The notes under the pieces are model-generated. The model saw only the letters and a program-made list of their open reading frames with translations, had not been told where the DNA came from and made no database searches. From Tenacibaculum jejuense (GTDB taxonomy: Bacteria > Bacteroidota > Bacteroidia > Flavobacteriales > Flavobacteriaceae), in assembly GCF_900198195.1 (NCBI RefSeq), contig NZ_LT899436.1, positions 744,001 to 808,000 of the forward strand: a DNA stretch of 64,000 nucleotides, given 5' to 3'. Shown here piece by piece: positions 44,564-52,441 of the stretch. The number at the start of each line of letters is the position of its first letter. Position 1 is the stretch's first letter. The translations under genes and the position numbers were made by a program.

Positions 44564-44922
44564 TGCAGGCACTTACAGAACAAGATTTACATAATTTAGC
44601 AATGAATTTTGTAGGGAAAAAGTTGCAGGAAATGGGGTATGAGTTTGTAGCAGTAAATAGTAAACTCAAAAAATATCCTCAATTTGTATTATTTAAAAAA
44701 GGTGAACCTACAATTTTTGTAATTGTAAAAGCTACCAAGAATTTACAAAATCCTAATGATTATGACACAATTTGGATAGAAACATTTTTAGCACACGCAA
44801 AAAAGATGAATGCCAAAGTTTGGTATGCGGGAGTAGGTATAGCAAATGCGGAAAGTGTTGATTTACCGGTTTTTAAAGATCAACCGTATTATTTTGCTTT
44901 TGATGATTTTCTGAAATTATGA
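44563..44922 (+). CDS. Conserved small flavobacterial protein, often misnamed NqrF
   Basis: 119 residues, soluble. MNFVGKKLQEMGYEFVAVNSKLKKYPQFVLFKKGEPTIFVIVKA followed by HAKKMNAKVWYAGVGIANAE. It has the look of a restriction-endonuclease-like or helicase-companion small domain, but no catalytic motif is clear. Proteins like this appear in databases as Na(+)-translocating NADH-quinone reductase subunit F, but this one has no FAD, NADH or ferredoxin motif, so that name is not supported. Coupled to the helicase by a 1-base overlap. Confidence 0.6.
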   Translation: MQALTEQDLHNLAMNFVGKKLQEMGYEFVAVNSKLKKYPQFVLFKKGEPTIFVIVKATKNLQNPNDYDTIWIETFLAHAKKMNAKVWYAGVGIANAESVDLPVFKDQPYYFAFDDFLKL

Positions 44923-45034
44923 TATTGATAATCAGTATAATGCAGAATATGTAAAATTTATGTCCATTTATAACAATTTCTAAACATTTAATACAAAATA
45001 GGAAAAAACCTTTAAAAAAACGCAACCTTCTGTG

Positions 45035-45042
45035 TATCTTTG
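45035..45042 (+). promoter_or_regulatory. Bacteroidetes -7 element TATCTTTG before the 33-residue ORF
   Basis: Exact TAnnTTTG match 30 bases before the ATG at 45073 and 112 bases after the previous gene, so the short ORF has its own promoter. Confidence 0.55.
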
Positions 45043-45072
45043 TATTGGGATTATTTTAAATTATTAACTATC

Positions 45073-45174
45073 ATGGGGAAATTATTACTTAAGAGAGTTA
45101 GTGGTTTTTTTAAAAGTTTATTCGGATTATTAGCAGACTTCGGGAGTGGAGCGAGCTATGCTTTAAGAAATTAA
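45073..45174 (+). CDS. 33-residue peptide, possible independent small-protein gene
   Basis: MGKLLLKRVSGFFKSLFGLL followed by ADFGSGASYALRN. It has net positive charge and an amphipathic helix pattern in residues 2-24 (K/R on one face, L/F/V on the other), with a polar Gly/Ser tail. A promoter motif lies 30 bases upstream, and a strong terminator starts 20 bases downstream. It is thus the only coding content of a compact transcription unit. No family recognised. It might be a membrane-associated peptide or, less likely, a leader or RNA whose ORF is incidental. Confidence 0.5.
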   Translation: MGKLLLKRVSGFFKSLFGLLADFGSGASYALRN

Positions 45175-45194
45175 AAGAAAAACCGTTAACGGAG

Positions 45195-45229
45195 ACACTT
45201 ATTACGGGCTAAGTAATAAGTGTTTTTTT
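45195..45229 (+). terminator. Terminator of the 33-residue ORF unit
   Basis: Perfect 11-bp stem ACACTTATTAC / GTAATAAGTGT with loop GGGCTAA, followed by a T-run. A 10-bp palindrome CCGTTAACGG (45183-45192) lies just before it. Confidence 0.88.
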
Positions 45230-45245
45230 ATGCCCTAATAATTTA

Positions 45246-45812
45246 ATGAAACAATTACTACAAGAGATTAAAAATTGCAAAATTTGTAAAGATTTTATAG
45301 CACCTAGACCAGTTGTTGAAGCGAGTGTAGACTCTAAGATTATTATTATTGGTCAAGCTCCAGGAACCAGAGTTCACGCCACAGGCATTCCTTGGAACGA
45401 TCCTAGTGGTAAACAATTGCGAAAATGGTTGAATGTTACAGATGAACAATTTTACAATACATCGCTTTTTGGAATAGTACCAATGGGGTTTTGTTATCCT
45501 GGAAAAGGAAAATCAGGAGATCTTCCTCCAAGAAAAGAGTGCGCGCCTGAGTGGCATCAACGATTATGGGACAAAATGCCTAATGTTGAATTAGTACTAC
45601 TAATAGGTATGTACGCACAAAATTATTATTTAAAGGATAAAGCAAAACGAACATTAACTGAGACAGTAAATAATTATGAAGAATATTTACCAGATTATTT
45701 CGTGTTGCCTCATCCATCGCCAAGGAATAGATTTTGGCTTTCTAAAAATCCTTGGTTTGAAAAATTTGTTGTTCCAGAATTAAGAAATAAAGTTAGCCAA
45801 ATTCTTATTTAA
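45246..45812 (+). CDS. Uracil-DNA glycosylase superfamily protein
   Basis: 188 residues. IIIIGQAPGTRVHATGIPWNDPSGKQLRKWL holds motif 1 (GQAPG, used to bind and activate water) and VLPHPSPRNRFWL the C-terminal motif (HPSPR..). GMYAQNYYL is the central strand. The N-terminus has NCKICKD, which resembles the start of family 4/5-type enzymes but with only two cysteines. It removes uracil from DNA. Its 3' end overlaps the opposite-strand DUF6734 gene by 33 bases. Confidence 0.85.
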   Translation: MKQLLQEIKNCKICKDFIAPRPVVEASVDSKIIIIGQAPGTRVHATGIPWNDPSGKQLRKWLNVTDEQFYNTSLFGIVPMGFCYPGKGKSGDLPPRKECAPEWHQRLWDKMPNVELVLLIGMYAQNYYLKDKAKRTLTETVNNYEEYLPDYFVLPHPSPRNRFWLSKNPWFEKFVVPELRNKVSQILI

Positions 45813-47105
45813 AAAGAATTTGGTGTAATCTGAATCTTCAAAAATTTCTGGGATCAAAATTTCTTGTAAAATACATTTATCAAGAATGAAAGAGAATACT
45901 TTTTCTTGTAATTGATTTTTAGTGTATGTTTTCTGAATGTCTTCATCGCTAAGTAATTCACGGCATAATTCATTTGTGCTCATAGCTTCCTCAAAATAAA
46001 AAACTAAATTTTCCCAATCTATAAGTTCAAGTTTTTCGAGTTTGTTTTCTTGTGGGCTTATAAAGCTTAAAACAGAGTTTTCGTTTTCTTCAGAAAATGA
46101 AACTGTTGGATTTAATTTGAATTTGGTGTCATATAATATTGAAATATCTTTAGATCTTAAGTAATCATAAACTGTAAAAAGATATTCTTTTCTACGTTCA
46201 GAAATTTCAAATCGATTTTCCCAAAGTGAATTTTCTATTCCTTTTCTAGTTATATCTTTATACACTTCAGGATATTCATACATTAACAAGGCTTCTATTT
46301 GTTCACAGGCATGTAAAGATCTTTTTGCATATCCTATGGCATGTACATAATTTGTTTGGAAACCAGCAAGATGAAAGTTAGTTAGTTTGGCAAAGTTCGA
46401 ATCAACATTTTCTAATAAAGGACTAATACCGATATCATTTTTACTAGCTAAAGCATGACCTAATAATTGTTCAAAAATCATATTGAACATACCAACATCT
46501 ATCTTAGGAAATAAATGTTCATTCTTATGTATCATTTCTAATGCTTTTGAATATAAATTCTTGTAAAAAGTTATGTCATTCCCTCCAATAACTCCTGCAT
46601 TAAAAGCTAAAACTCTCTGATTTTGATATAATGAATTTATAATTTCTGTAGGAACAAAATCAAAAATTTTTAAAATCGCATCTAAAGTTTCTTGATAAAT
46701 AGGGTAGTTGTCTTCAATATTCTGACAGAAAATAGGACTATTAACTTTTGATTCTGGAAATTTTTCCCAAATAAAAACATCAGTGTCTACATGAATGAAT
46801 GGTTGTTCTTGTAAACTATAGGTGTGAAGTTTTGGAAGTGCCCAAAGATTAGGATTATAATTGTCTAATTCATCTAAGGTAGTGTGGATTTGAGTATAAG
46901 GTAAATTTAAAATATCACCCAAAACCTTTTTACCATGTTGATCTGTATATAGTATAATTTCAGAATAATTTTCTTTAAATTTTAAACAACTCAATGCTAT
47001 ACTATAATAAAAGTATTTTTCATCAAGCCATCCACCTTTAAATCTAGCGTTAGGATGGTTGGAGTTTTGTAAGAAAGGTTTAGACCAAAAACTTTGAATA
47101 ATCAT
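45780..47105 (-). CDS. DUF6734-type protein, glycosyltransferase-like, in a peptide locus
   Basis: 441 residues, soluble. MIIQSFWSKPF, GGWLDEKYFYYSIALSCLKFKENY, IILYTDQHGKKVL and PFIHVDTDVFIWEKFPES are typical of the Bacteroidetes family I recall as DUF6734. The HVDTDVFIW stretch is a DxD motif, as in GT-A glycosyltransferases (metal/NDP-sugar binding), and SLQEQPFIHVD precedes it. Members often stand next to genes for GG-leader peptides, as here. It follows the precursor gene by 64 bases containing a hairpin. Modification of the peptide by a sugar is plausible but inferred. Confidence 0.75.
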   Translation of the reverse strand: MIIQSFWSKPFLQNSNHPNARFKGGWLDEKYFYYSIALSCLKFKENYSEIILYTDQHGKKVLGDILNLPYTQIHTTLDELDNYNPNLWALPKLHTYSLQEQPFIHVDTDVFIWEKFPESKVNSPIFCQNIEDNYPIYQETLDAILKIFDFVPTEIINSLYQNQRVLAFNAGVIGGNDITFYKNLYSKALEMIHKNEHLFPKIDVGMFNMIFEQLLGHALASKNDIGISPLLENVDSNFAKLTNFHLAGFQTNYVHAIGYAKRSLHACEQIEALLMYEYPEVYKDITRKGIENSLWENRFEISERRKEYLFTVYDYLRSKDISILYDTKFKLNPTVSFSEENENSVLSFISPQENKLEKLELIDWENLVFYFEEAMSTNELCRELLSDEDIQKTYTKNQLQEKVFSFILDKCILQEILIPEIFEDSDYTKFFLNKNLANFIS

Positions 47106-47123
47106 AATAGGTTGTTATTTATT

Positions 47124-47153
47124 AGAAAAAGAGATGAGTTTAACACTCATCTC
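47124..47153 (-). terminator. Hairpin between precursor peptide gene and DUF6734 gene
   Basis: Stem GAGATGAG (47131-47138) / CTCATCTC (47146-47153) with loop TTTAACA; on the minus strand TTTTTCTAAT follows. A leaky terminator here would give much more precursor mRNA than enzyme mRNA, as is usual in RiPP loci. Confidence 0.7.
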
Positions 47154-47169
47154 AAAAAGTTTTTATGTT

Positions 47170-47406
47170 TTAATTACACGCTACACAGTAATTAGATGCA
47201 AACTGAGGTGCGTAATATTTATAACGTCTGTCTCTTGTACATCCGTTAGCATTAATAACTCCATGCGTACGAGGTACACTGCTTGGACAACAAACAAAAA
47301 AGCAACTGTAGTCGTAAGTGCCACTGTATCCTCCAGAAATAGTTTTAGCCTCTTCTTTAGATAAAAGGATAGCTCCTTTTACTTTGTTTAAAAAATTGTT
47401 TTTCAT
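47170..47406 (-). CDS. Cys-rich GG-leader peptide, probable RiPP precursor
   Basis: 78 residues. The leader (1-26) reads MKNNFLNKVKGAILLSKEEA followed by KTISGG, with the LSKEE.K.ISGG pattern of Bacteroidetes precursor peptides cleaved after a double glycine by C39-type peptidase transporters. The core (27-78) is rich in Tyr, Asn, Arg and Ser and has six cysteines: 35, 39, 40, 56, 74 and 77. No signal peptide. No lanthipeptide dehydratase, radical SAM protein or C39 transporter is in the window; the only neighbour is the DUF6734 gene. Disulfides or Cys-based modification are possible. Confidence 0.75.
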   Translation of the reverse strand: MKNNFLNKVKGAILLSKEEAKTISGGYSGTYDYSCFFVCCPSSVPRTHGVINANGCTRDRRYKYYAPQFASNYCVACN

Positions 47407-47830
47407 TTTTATTTGATTTAAGTTTATACCTACTCGTAAGCTTTTCGGTTTCCGCTATGTAAGATAAAAGTGAACTTTTTAAGACTTTAACTTTTCATTG
47501 GTCTGGATTGCGCAATCTATTTTTGAATTGATATATTGAATTAACAATACATTAATTTTGGAGTGTAAATAGATGAGAGTGAAAATGAAATTCCCTAGCA
47601 ATTCATGTGAAATCAAAACTTCATAAAACTTTCATAACTCTTTTTAGGTTTTTCTAAATAAAACCTATGTGTTTTTAAAATTACAAGAAAAAAACACTAG
47701 AAAATACAAGGATTTCTTAAAGTTGGGTACTATCACGTTTTCGTGTTGATAACTTTTTGGCGTGAATATTAGAAAAACGAGTTTGTGCTTTAATAACATA
47801 AATGAATTCTTATTTTTAAGAAAAAAAAGA
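47407..47830. other. Gap before the KAP gene, no gene seen
   Basis: About 420 AT-rich bases. It holds the upstream region of the precursor gene (minus strand) and two small hairpins: TAGGTTTT (47645-47652) / AAAACCTA (47660-47667), and the GTGTTTTT / AAAAACAC pair just after it. A 17-codon ORF near 47568 has no supporting features and is not annotated. No convincing Bacteroidetes promoter was found. Confidence 0.4.
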
Positions 47831-49285
47831 ATGGCTAAAATACTCCCGAACTTACCAATAGATAAATTAACCAAAGAAAACGATTATATAGGAATATTAA
47901 CCAAAGGAGATATCATCAAAAACTTTTTTCTAACTCATAAACATGATTTTAATAGAGTTAAGTTTTTTGCTTTGTATGGAGAATGGGGAAGTGGAAAAAG
48001 TACTTTAATGAAATATTTGGAAAAAGAATTAAAAGATTCTTTCAATACTTTTTTCTTTGAAGCCTGGGAATATGAAAGTGATCATAACTTACCAAAATCT
48101 TTATTAGAGTTTTTGCATTATAAATCAGATACTAAAGTCGATACCTTTTTTAAGAATGGAGCTAAACTTTTAGAAGGTTTTGCAAGATCAATTACATTTA
48201 AAACTCCTGTTTTTAATATTAATTCAGATAAAATTATTCAAAGTGTTGAAGAGAATTCGTTTTTTGAATTGAAACAGCTATTCAAAGAAGAGTTTGAAGC
48301 GTGGGAAAGAAGAAATGTAAAGGAGGAAAATGGTGATAAAAAACCAGAATATAATATTGTATTTATAGATGATTTAGATCGTTGTGAACCAGAAAATGTT
48401 TTGAATTTATTATCGGCAATTAAATTGTTTTTTACTTACGGGAAGAAAACTATTTTCTTGTGCGGAATAGATAAAAAAGCCGTAGATGAAGCAGTGAAAA
48501 CTAAATATAAAGATGTAGTGAAAGCAAATGAGTATTTAGAAAAGGTGTTTGATCTTTCTTTTTCAATGCCAAAAGAAAATGATATAAGTAAGCTTGTAAA
48601 AGTATATTTTAATGAAGAAGAGTATTCTGATGTAAATTGTAAATCTATAGATTTATCTAATGAAATAGCAGTGTTTCTTAAGGCTTTAAAATTTGAAAAC
48701 CCAAGGAGAGTAAAAAAGATTTTAAATAAATATTCTTTAATAGATTCTTTGAAAAAGCAAGATAATAAAACTTCTGATTTACCTAATATTATTACTGAGA
48801 ACTCAGGAACTTTATTTGAAACATTATTGACATTGTATTTATTAATTCTAAAGGAGTTTGAATCACAAATTTTCGATAGTTTTTTAGATTTAATTTTTAA
48901 AAAACAAAGTATAAAAATAGCTTTAGAAAACTATTTTAACAAAAGTTCTAATTCGAATGAATTTTTTCGAGAATATTCTAAAATAACAGGTGTGATAATT
49001 AATGCAGTAGATAAAGATATCATCAATCAAAAAATTCCAACTTTTGGTTTTAGGGATTTTGCCACCATTTTTTTACCATTTAATTTGAATAGTATCACGC
49101 CTAATAGTTTAGATAACTTAGATTTATTTAATACGGGAGTATCTATTAGGGAGAAAAAAATAGACTTTTATTTTTGTGATTTCTTTATAAATGATAGTAG
49201 AATATCAAATATTATAAATAATGACCAAAATAACTTCAATCATTCTTTAATGGATTATAAAAGAATGATTGAAGATCTATCGTAA
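47831..49285 (+). CDS. KAP-family P-loop NTPase
   Basis: 484 residues from ATG 47831; an in-frame GTG at 47762 is less likely because its N-terminal extension is not conserved-looking. Walker A FALYGEWGSGKSTLMK (around 49-60) and Walker B VFIDDLDRCEPENVLNLLSAI (around 170-190) with the DDLDRC motif of KAP NTPases. GIDKKAVDEAV and NPRRVKKILNKY (the KAP sensor-like arginine helix) follow. Many KAP proteins have four membrane helices inserted; none is visible here. KAP proteins occur in phage exclusion (PifA) and conflict systems. Convergent with polA (6 bases between stops). Confidence 0.9.
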   Translation: MAKILPNLPIDKLTKENDYIGILTKGDIIKNFFLTHKHDFNRVKFFALYGEWGSGKSTLMKYLEKELKDSFNTFFFEAWEYESDHNLPKSLLEFLHYKSDTKVDTFFKNGAKLLEGFARSITFKTPVFNINSDKIIQSVEENSFFELKQLFKEEFEAWERRNVKEENGDKKPEYNIVFIDDLDRCEPENVLNLLSAIKLFFTYGKKTIFLCGIDKKAVDEAVKTKYKDVVKANEYLEKVFDLSFSMPKENDISKLVKVYFNEEEYSDVNCKSIDLSNEIAVFLKALKFENPRRVKKILNKYSLIDSLKKQDNKTSDLPNIITENSGTLFETLLTLYLLILKEFESQIFDSFLDLIFKKQSIKIALENYFNKSSNSNEFFREYSKITGVIINAVDKDIINQKIPTFGFRDFATIFLPFNLNSITPNSLDNLDLFNTGVSIREKKIDFYFCDFFINDSRISNIINNDQNNFNHSLMDYKRMIEDLS

Positions 49286-49291
49286 TTTATT

Positions 49292-52105
49292 TTAGTGTGC
49301 TTCTAACCAATTTTCTCCTAAACCAATTTCAACATCTAAAGGAACAGCTAATTTAAAAGCATTTTCCATTTCATGTTTAATAATTGGTTTAATCGTTTCT
49401 AATTCGTCTTTGTGAGCATCAAAAACCAATTCATCATGTACTTGTAATAACATTTTTGATTTAAATCCTTCTTTTTTAAATCGTTCATGAATGTTAATCA
49501 TGGCTAATTTAATAATGTCTGCTGCACTTCCTTGAATAGGAGCATTTACTGCATTTCGTTCTGCTGCACCACGAACAATAGCATTTCTTGAATTAATATC
49601 TTTTAAGTAACGTTTTCTTCCAAGAACCGTTTCTACATATCCATGATCACGAGCAAAATCAACTTGTTTTGCCATGTATGCTTTTAGTTTCGGATATGTC
49701 TTATAATAGGCTTCAATTAATTCTTTAGATTCTGAACGAGTTAAATTTGTTTGATTACTTAATCCGAAGGCAGAAACTCCATAAATAATTCCGAAGTTTA
49801 CTGTTTTTGCATTACTACGTTGTTCACGAGTCACTTCATCAAGAGCTACATTAAATACTTTAGCAGCTGTAGAAGCATGAATATCTTCTCCGTCTTGGAA
49901 AGCTTTGATCATAGTTTCTTCTTCACTTAAAGCAGCAATAATTCGAAGCTCTATCTGACTGTAATCGGCTGCTAATAATGTGTAGTTTTCGTCTTTTGGA
50001 ATAAAAGCCTTACGAACTTCTTGTCCGCGTTTTGTACGAATTGGAATATTCTGTAAGTTCGGATTGTTAGAACTTAATCTTCCTGTGGCAGCAACAGCTT
50101 GTGCGTATACAGTATGAACTCTATTCGTTTTCGGATTTAATTCATTGGGTAAAGCATCAACATAGGTGCTTAATAGTTTCTTACATTGTCTGTATTCTAA
50201 TATATCAGCAACAATTTTATGTTCTTTTAAAGCTGATAAAACATCTTCTGCAGTAGAATATTGTCCCGTTTTTGTTTTCTTAGGTTTGTCAACTAATTTT
50301 AATTTTTCAAATAAAATCGGACCTAATTGTTTTGGTGAAGCAATATTAAATTCTTCTCCGGCTTGTTCGTAAACGGCTTTTTCTAAACTTTCGATATCAC
50401 CAGAAAGCTCTTTGGAGAAAGAACCTAAATATTCCGTGTTTAAATTGATCCCTTCAATTTCCATAGCGGTAAGTACAGAAACTAAAGGCAGTTCTACATT
50501 GTTGAAAAGTTCAGTAAGTTTTCCGTCTGCTAATTCTTTTACAAAATGTTCCTTTAGTTGTAATGTAATGTCTGCATCTTCTACAGCGTATTCTGTTTGT
50601 CTTTCTAATTCAATAACACGCATAGAAAGTTGATTCTTCCCTTTTTTACCAATTAAATCAGTAATAGGAACGGCTTGATAATTTAAGTATGTTTCTGCAA
50701 GAATATCCATACCATGGCGCATATCTGGATTAATCAGATAATGAGCAATCATAGTATCAAATAATTTTCCTTCAACAGGAATATTATAATTAGATAAAAC
50801 TTTAATGTCGTATTTTATATTATGACCAATCTTTTCAATAGTTGTATTTTCAAAGAAAGGTAAAAACTCATTTAAAATAGTTTGAGTTTCTTCTTGATCT
50901 TCAGGAAAAGCTAGGTAATACCCTTTGCCAGCTTCCCAAGAAAAAGCAATACCAATCAATTCTACTTCTAAAGCTTTTAAACCTGTAGTTTCTGTATCAA
51001 AACAAACAGAAGTTTGTTGTAACAATTTAGAAAGTAATAATTTTCTAGAAAGTGGTGTATTTACTAATTGGTAAAAGTGAGATGTATTGTTTATGTTTTT
51101 AAAACCAGTAATTTCTTCAGTTTTATTTCCTCCTCCTGGAGTAGCGAATAAATCAAATTGAGCAGGATTAGAAGCTTTTGTTGCAGTTTTTGTAGCTGTA
51201 GCATTATCTGCTGTAGGTGCTGCTCCAAAAGTTTTTAAGAAGTTATCTGTTAACCTTTTAAACTCAAGCTCGGTAAAGATTGCTTTTGTTTTTTCAATAT
51301 TTGGTTGCTCAAAAATTAGTTTCTCCTGTTCTAATTCAACAGGAACATCGAGCATAATGGTTGCTAATTTTTTAGAAAGTAAACCTAATTCTTGATTGGC
51401 TTCTACTTTCTCTTTCATTTTGCCTTTTAACTCATGAATATTTTCAAATAAACCTTCCATGCTTCCATAAGCAGCAAGGAACTTTTTAGCGGTTTTTTCT
51501 CCAACTCCAGGTAAACCAGGAATATTGTCAACAGAATCTCCCATCATTCCTAAAAAGTCAATTACCTGTTCTGGTCGTTCTACATCAAACTTTTTTTGAA
51601 CTTCTTCAATACCCCATTTCTCATAACCATTCCCCATTCTTGGTGGTTTATACATGAAAATATTTTCAGAAACTAATTGCGCATAATCCTTATCAGGAGT
51701 CACCATATAAGTCACTAAGTTTTCCTTTTCTGCTTTTTTGGCAAGTGTTCCAATAATATCATCAGCTTCATATCCTTCCTTTACAATTGCAGGAATATTC
51801 ATCGCTTCTAAAATTTGTTCAATATATGGAACTGCGATACGAATAGCTTCAGGAGTTTCTTGACGGTTTGCTTTGTATTCAGGGAATATTTCATTACGAT
51901 CTACACTTCCTCCACGATCAAAACACACAGCTAAATAATCTGGTTTTTCTCTCTTTATAACATCCAACAAAGAATTCATAAATCCTAGAATAGCTGAAGT
52001 GTCTAATCCTTTGGAATTTATTCTTGGGTTTTTAATAAAAGCATAATATCCTCTAAAAATAAGTGCGTATGCATCTAATAAAAAAAGTCTTTTTTTGGTA
52101 TCCAT
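49292..52105 (-). CDS. polA: DNA polymerase I
   Basis: 937 residues. N-terminal 5'-3' exonuclease (about 1-290, LLDAYALIFRGYYAF, GYEADDIIGTLA, FLGMMGDSVDNIPGLPGVGEKTA), then a 3'-5' exonuclease (about 340-530) with intact DTETTGL, HNIKYD and YAVEDADITLQL. The polymerase domain follows (about 540-937) with ADYSQIELRIIAAL, RSNAKTVNFGIIYGVS and LQVHDELVF. All three active sites are present, so proofreading should be retained. Repair and Okazaki-fragment processing. Confidence 0.96.
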   Translation of the reverse strand: MDTKKRLFLLDAYALIFRGYYAFIKNPRINSKGLDTSAILGFMNSLLDVIKREKPDYLAVCFDRGGSVDRNEIFPEYKANRQETPEAIRIAVPYIEQILEAMNIPAIVKEGYEADDIIGTLAKKAEKENLVTYMVTPDKDYAQLVSENIFMYKPPRMGNGYEKWGIEEVQKKFDVERPEQVIDFLGMMGDSVDNIPGLPGVGEKTAKKFLAAYGSMEGLFENIHELKGKMKEKVEANQELGLLSKKLATIMLDVPVELEQEKLIFEQPNIEKTKAIFTELEFKRLTDNFLKTFGAAPTADNATATKTATKASNPAQFDLFATPGGGNKTEEITGFKNINNTSHFYQLVNTPLSRKLLLSKLLQQTSVCFDTETTGLKALEVELIGIAFSWEAGKGYYLAFPEDQEETQTILNEFLPFFENTTIEKIGHNIKYDIKVLSNYNIPVEGKLFDTMIAHYLINPDMRHGMDILAETYLNYQAVPITDLIGKKGKNQLSMRVIELERQTEYAVEDADITLQLKEHFVKELADGKLTELFNNVELPLVSVLTAMEIEGINLNTEYLGSFSKELSGDIESLEKAVYEQAGEEFNIASPKQLGPILFEKLKLVDKPKKTKTGQYSTAEDVLSALKEHKIVADILEYRQCKKLLSTYVDALPNELNPKTNRVHTVYAQAVAATGRLSSNNPNLQNIPIRTKRGQEVRKAFIPKDENYTLLAADYSQIELRIIAALSEEETMIKAFQDGEDIHASTAAKVFNVALDEVTREQRSNAKTVNFGIIYGVSAFGLSNQTNLTRSESKELIEAYYKTYPKLKAYMAKQVDFARDHGYVETVLGRKRYLKDINSRNAIVRGAAERNAVNAPIQGSAADIIKLAMINIHERFKKEGFKSKMLLQVHDELVFDAHKDELETIKPIIKHEMENAFKLAVPLDVEIGLGENWLEAH

Positions 52106-52409
52106 ATGGTTATAAAATTGAAGAATGTAAAACTACAAAATATATATTCCATCTATAAAAAATCCTCTTAAAGTTTATTCAAAAGGTATATTAAGTTTAG
52201 ATTCTTGTATTTGAGTTTGTAGCAACCATGAAGCCAATAACGATTACTAGAGTTTTAATTCTAAGTTATATATTACGAATAGAACTGATTAAGGTTCTTA
52301 AAAAATGTCGACTAAGCTCATTATAACTGAAGGTTTATAGTTACAGGTTGTTAACATATTTTTAGATGTTCTACTATTTAGAAATTTATAATTTATTGAT
52401 AGATAGCCG
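52106..52409. other. Gap between polA and the metallophosphoesterase gene
   Basis: AT-rich region with no gene I can support. A 32-codon ORF (52228-52326) has no promoter or terminator nearby and no recognisable features. The last 35 bases hold the promoter of the next gene. Confidence 0.35.
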
Positions 52410-52417
52410 TATCTTTG
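52410..52417 (+). promoter_or_regulatory. Bacteroidetes -7 element TATCTTTG before the metallophosphoesterase gene
   Basis: Exact TAnnTTTG match, 24 bases before the ATG at 52442. Confidence 0.55.
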
Positions 52418-52441
52418 CCTTTTCTTTAAAAAATAGAATTT

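Noticed and set aside
44563..44922. Annotation as NADH-quinone reductase subunit F
   Set aside because: The protein has no FAD, NADH or 2Fe-2S motif and is only 119 residues; the name is a database artefact.
44923..44940. TGATATTGATAATCA near 44924
   Set aside because: The half-sites are separated by 1 or 7 bases rather than 4, so it does not fit the operator.
47568..47622. 17-codon ORF in the gap before the KAP gene
   Set aside because: Too short and without supporting signals.
52228..52326. 32-codon ORF beginning MKPITITRVL upstream of the metallophosphoesterase gene
   Set aside because: No promoter, terminator or amphipathic/conserved look; a run of this length is expected by chance in AT-rich DNA.
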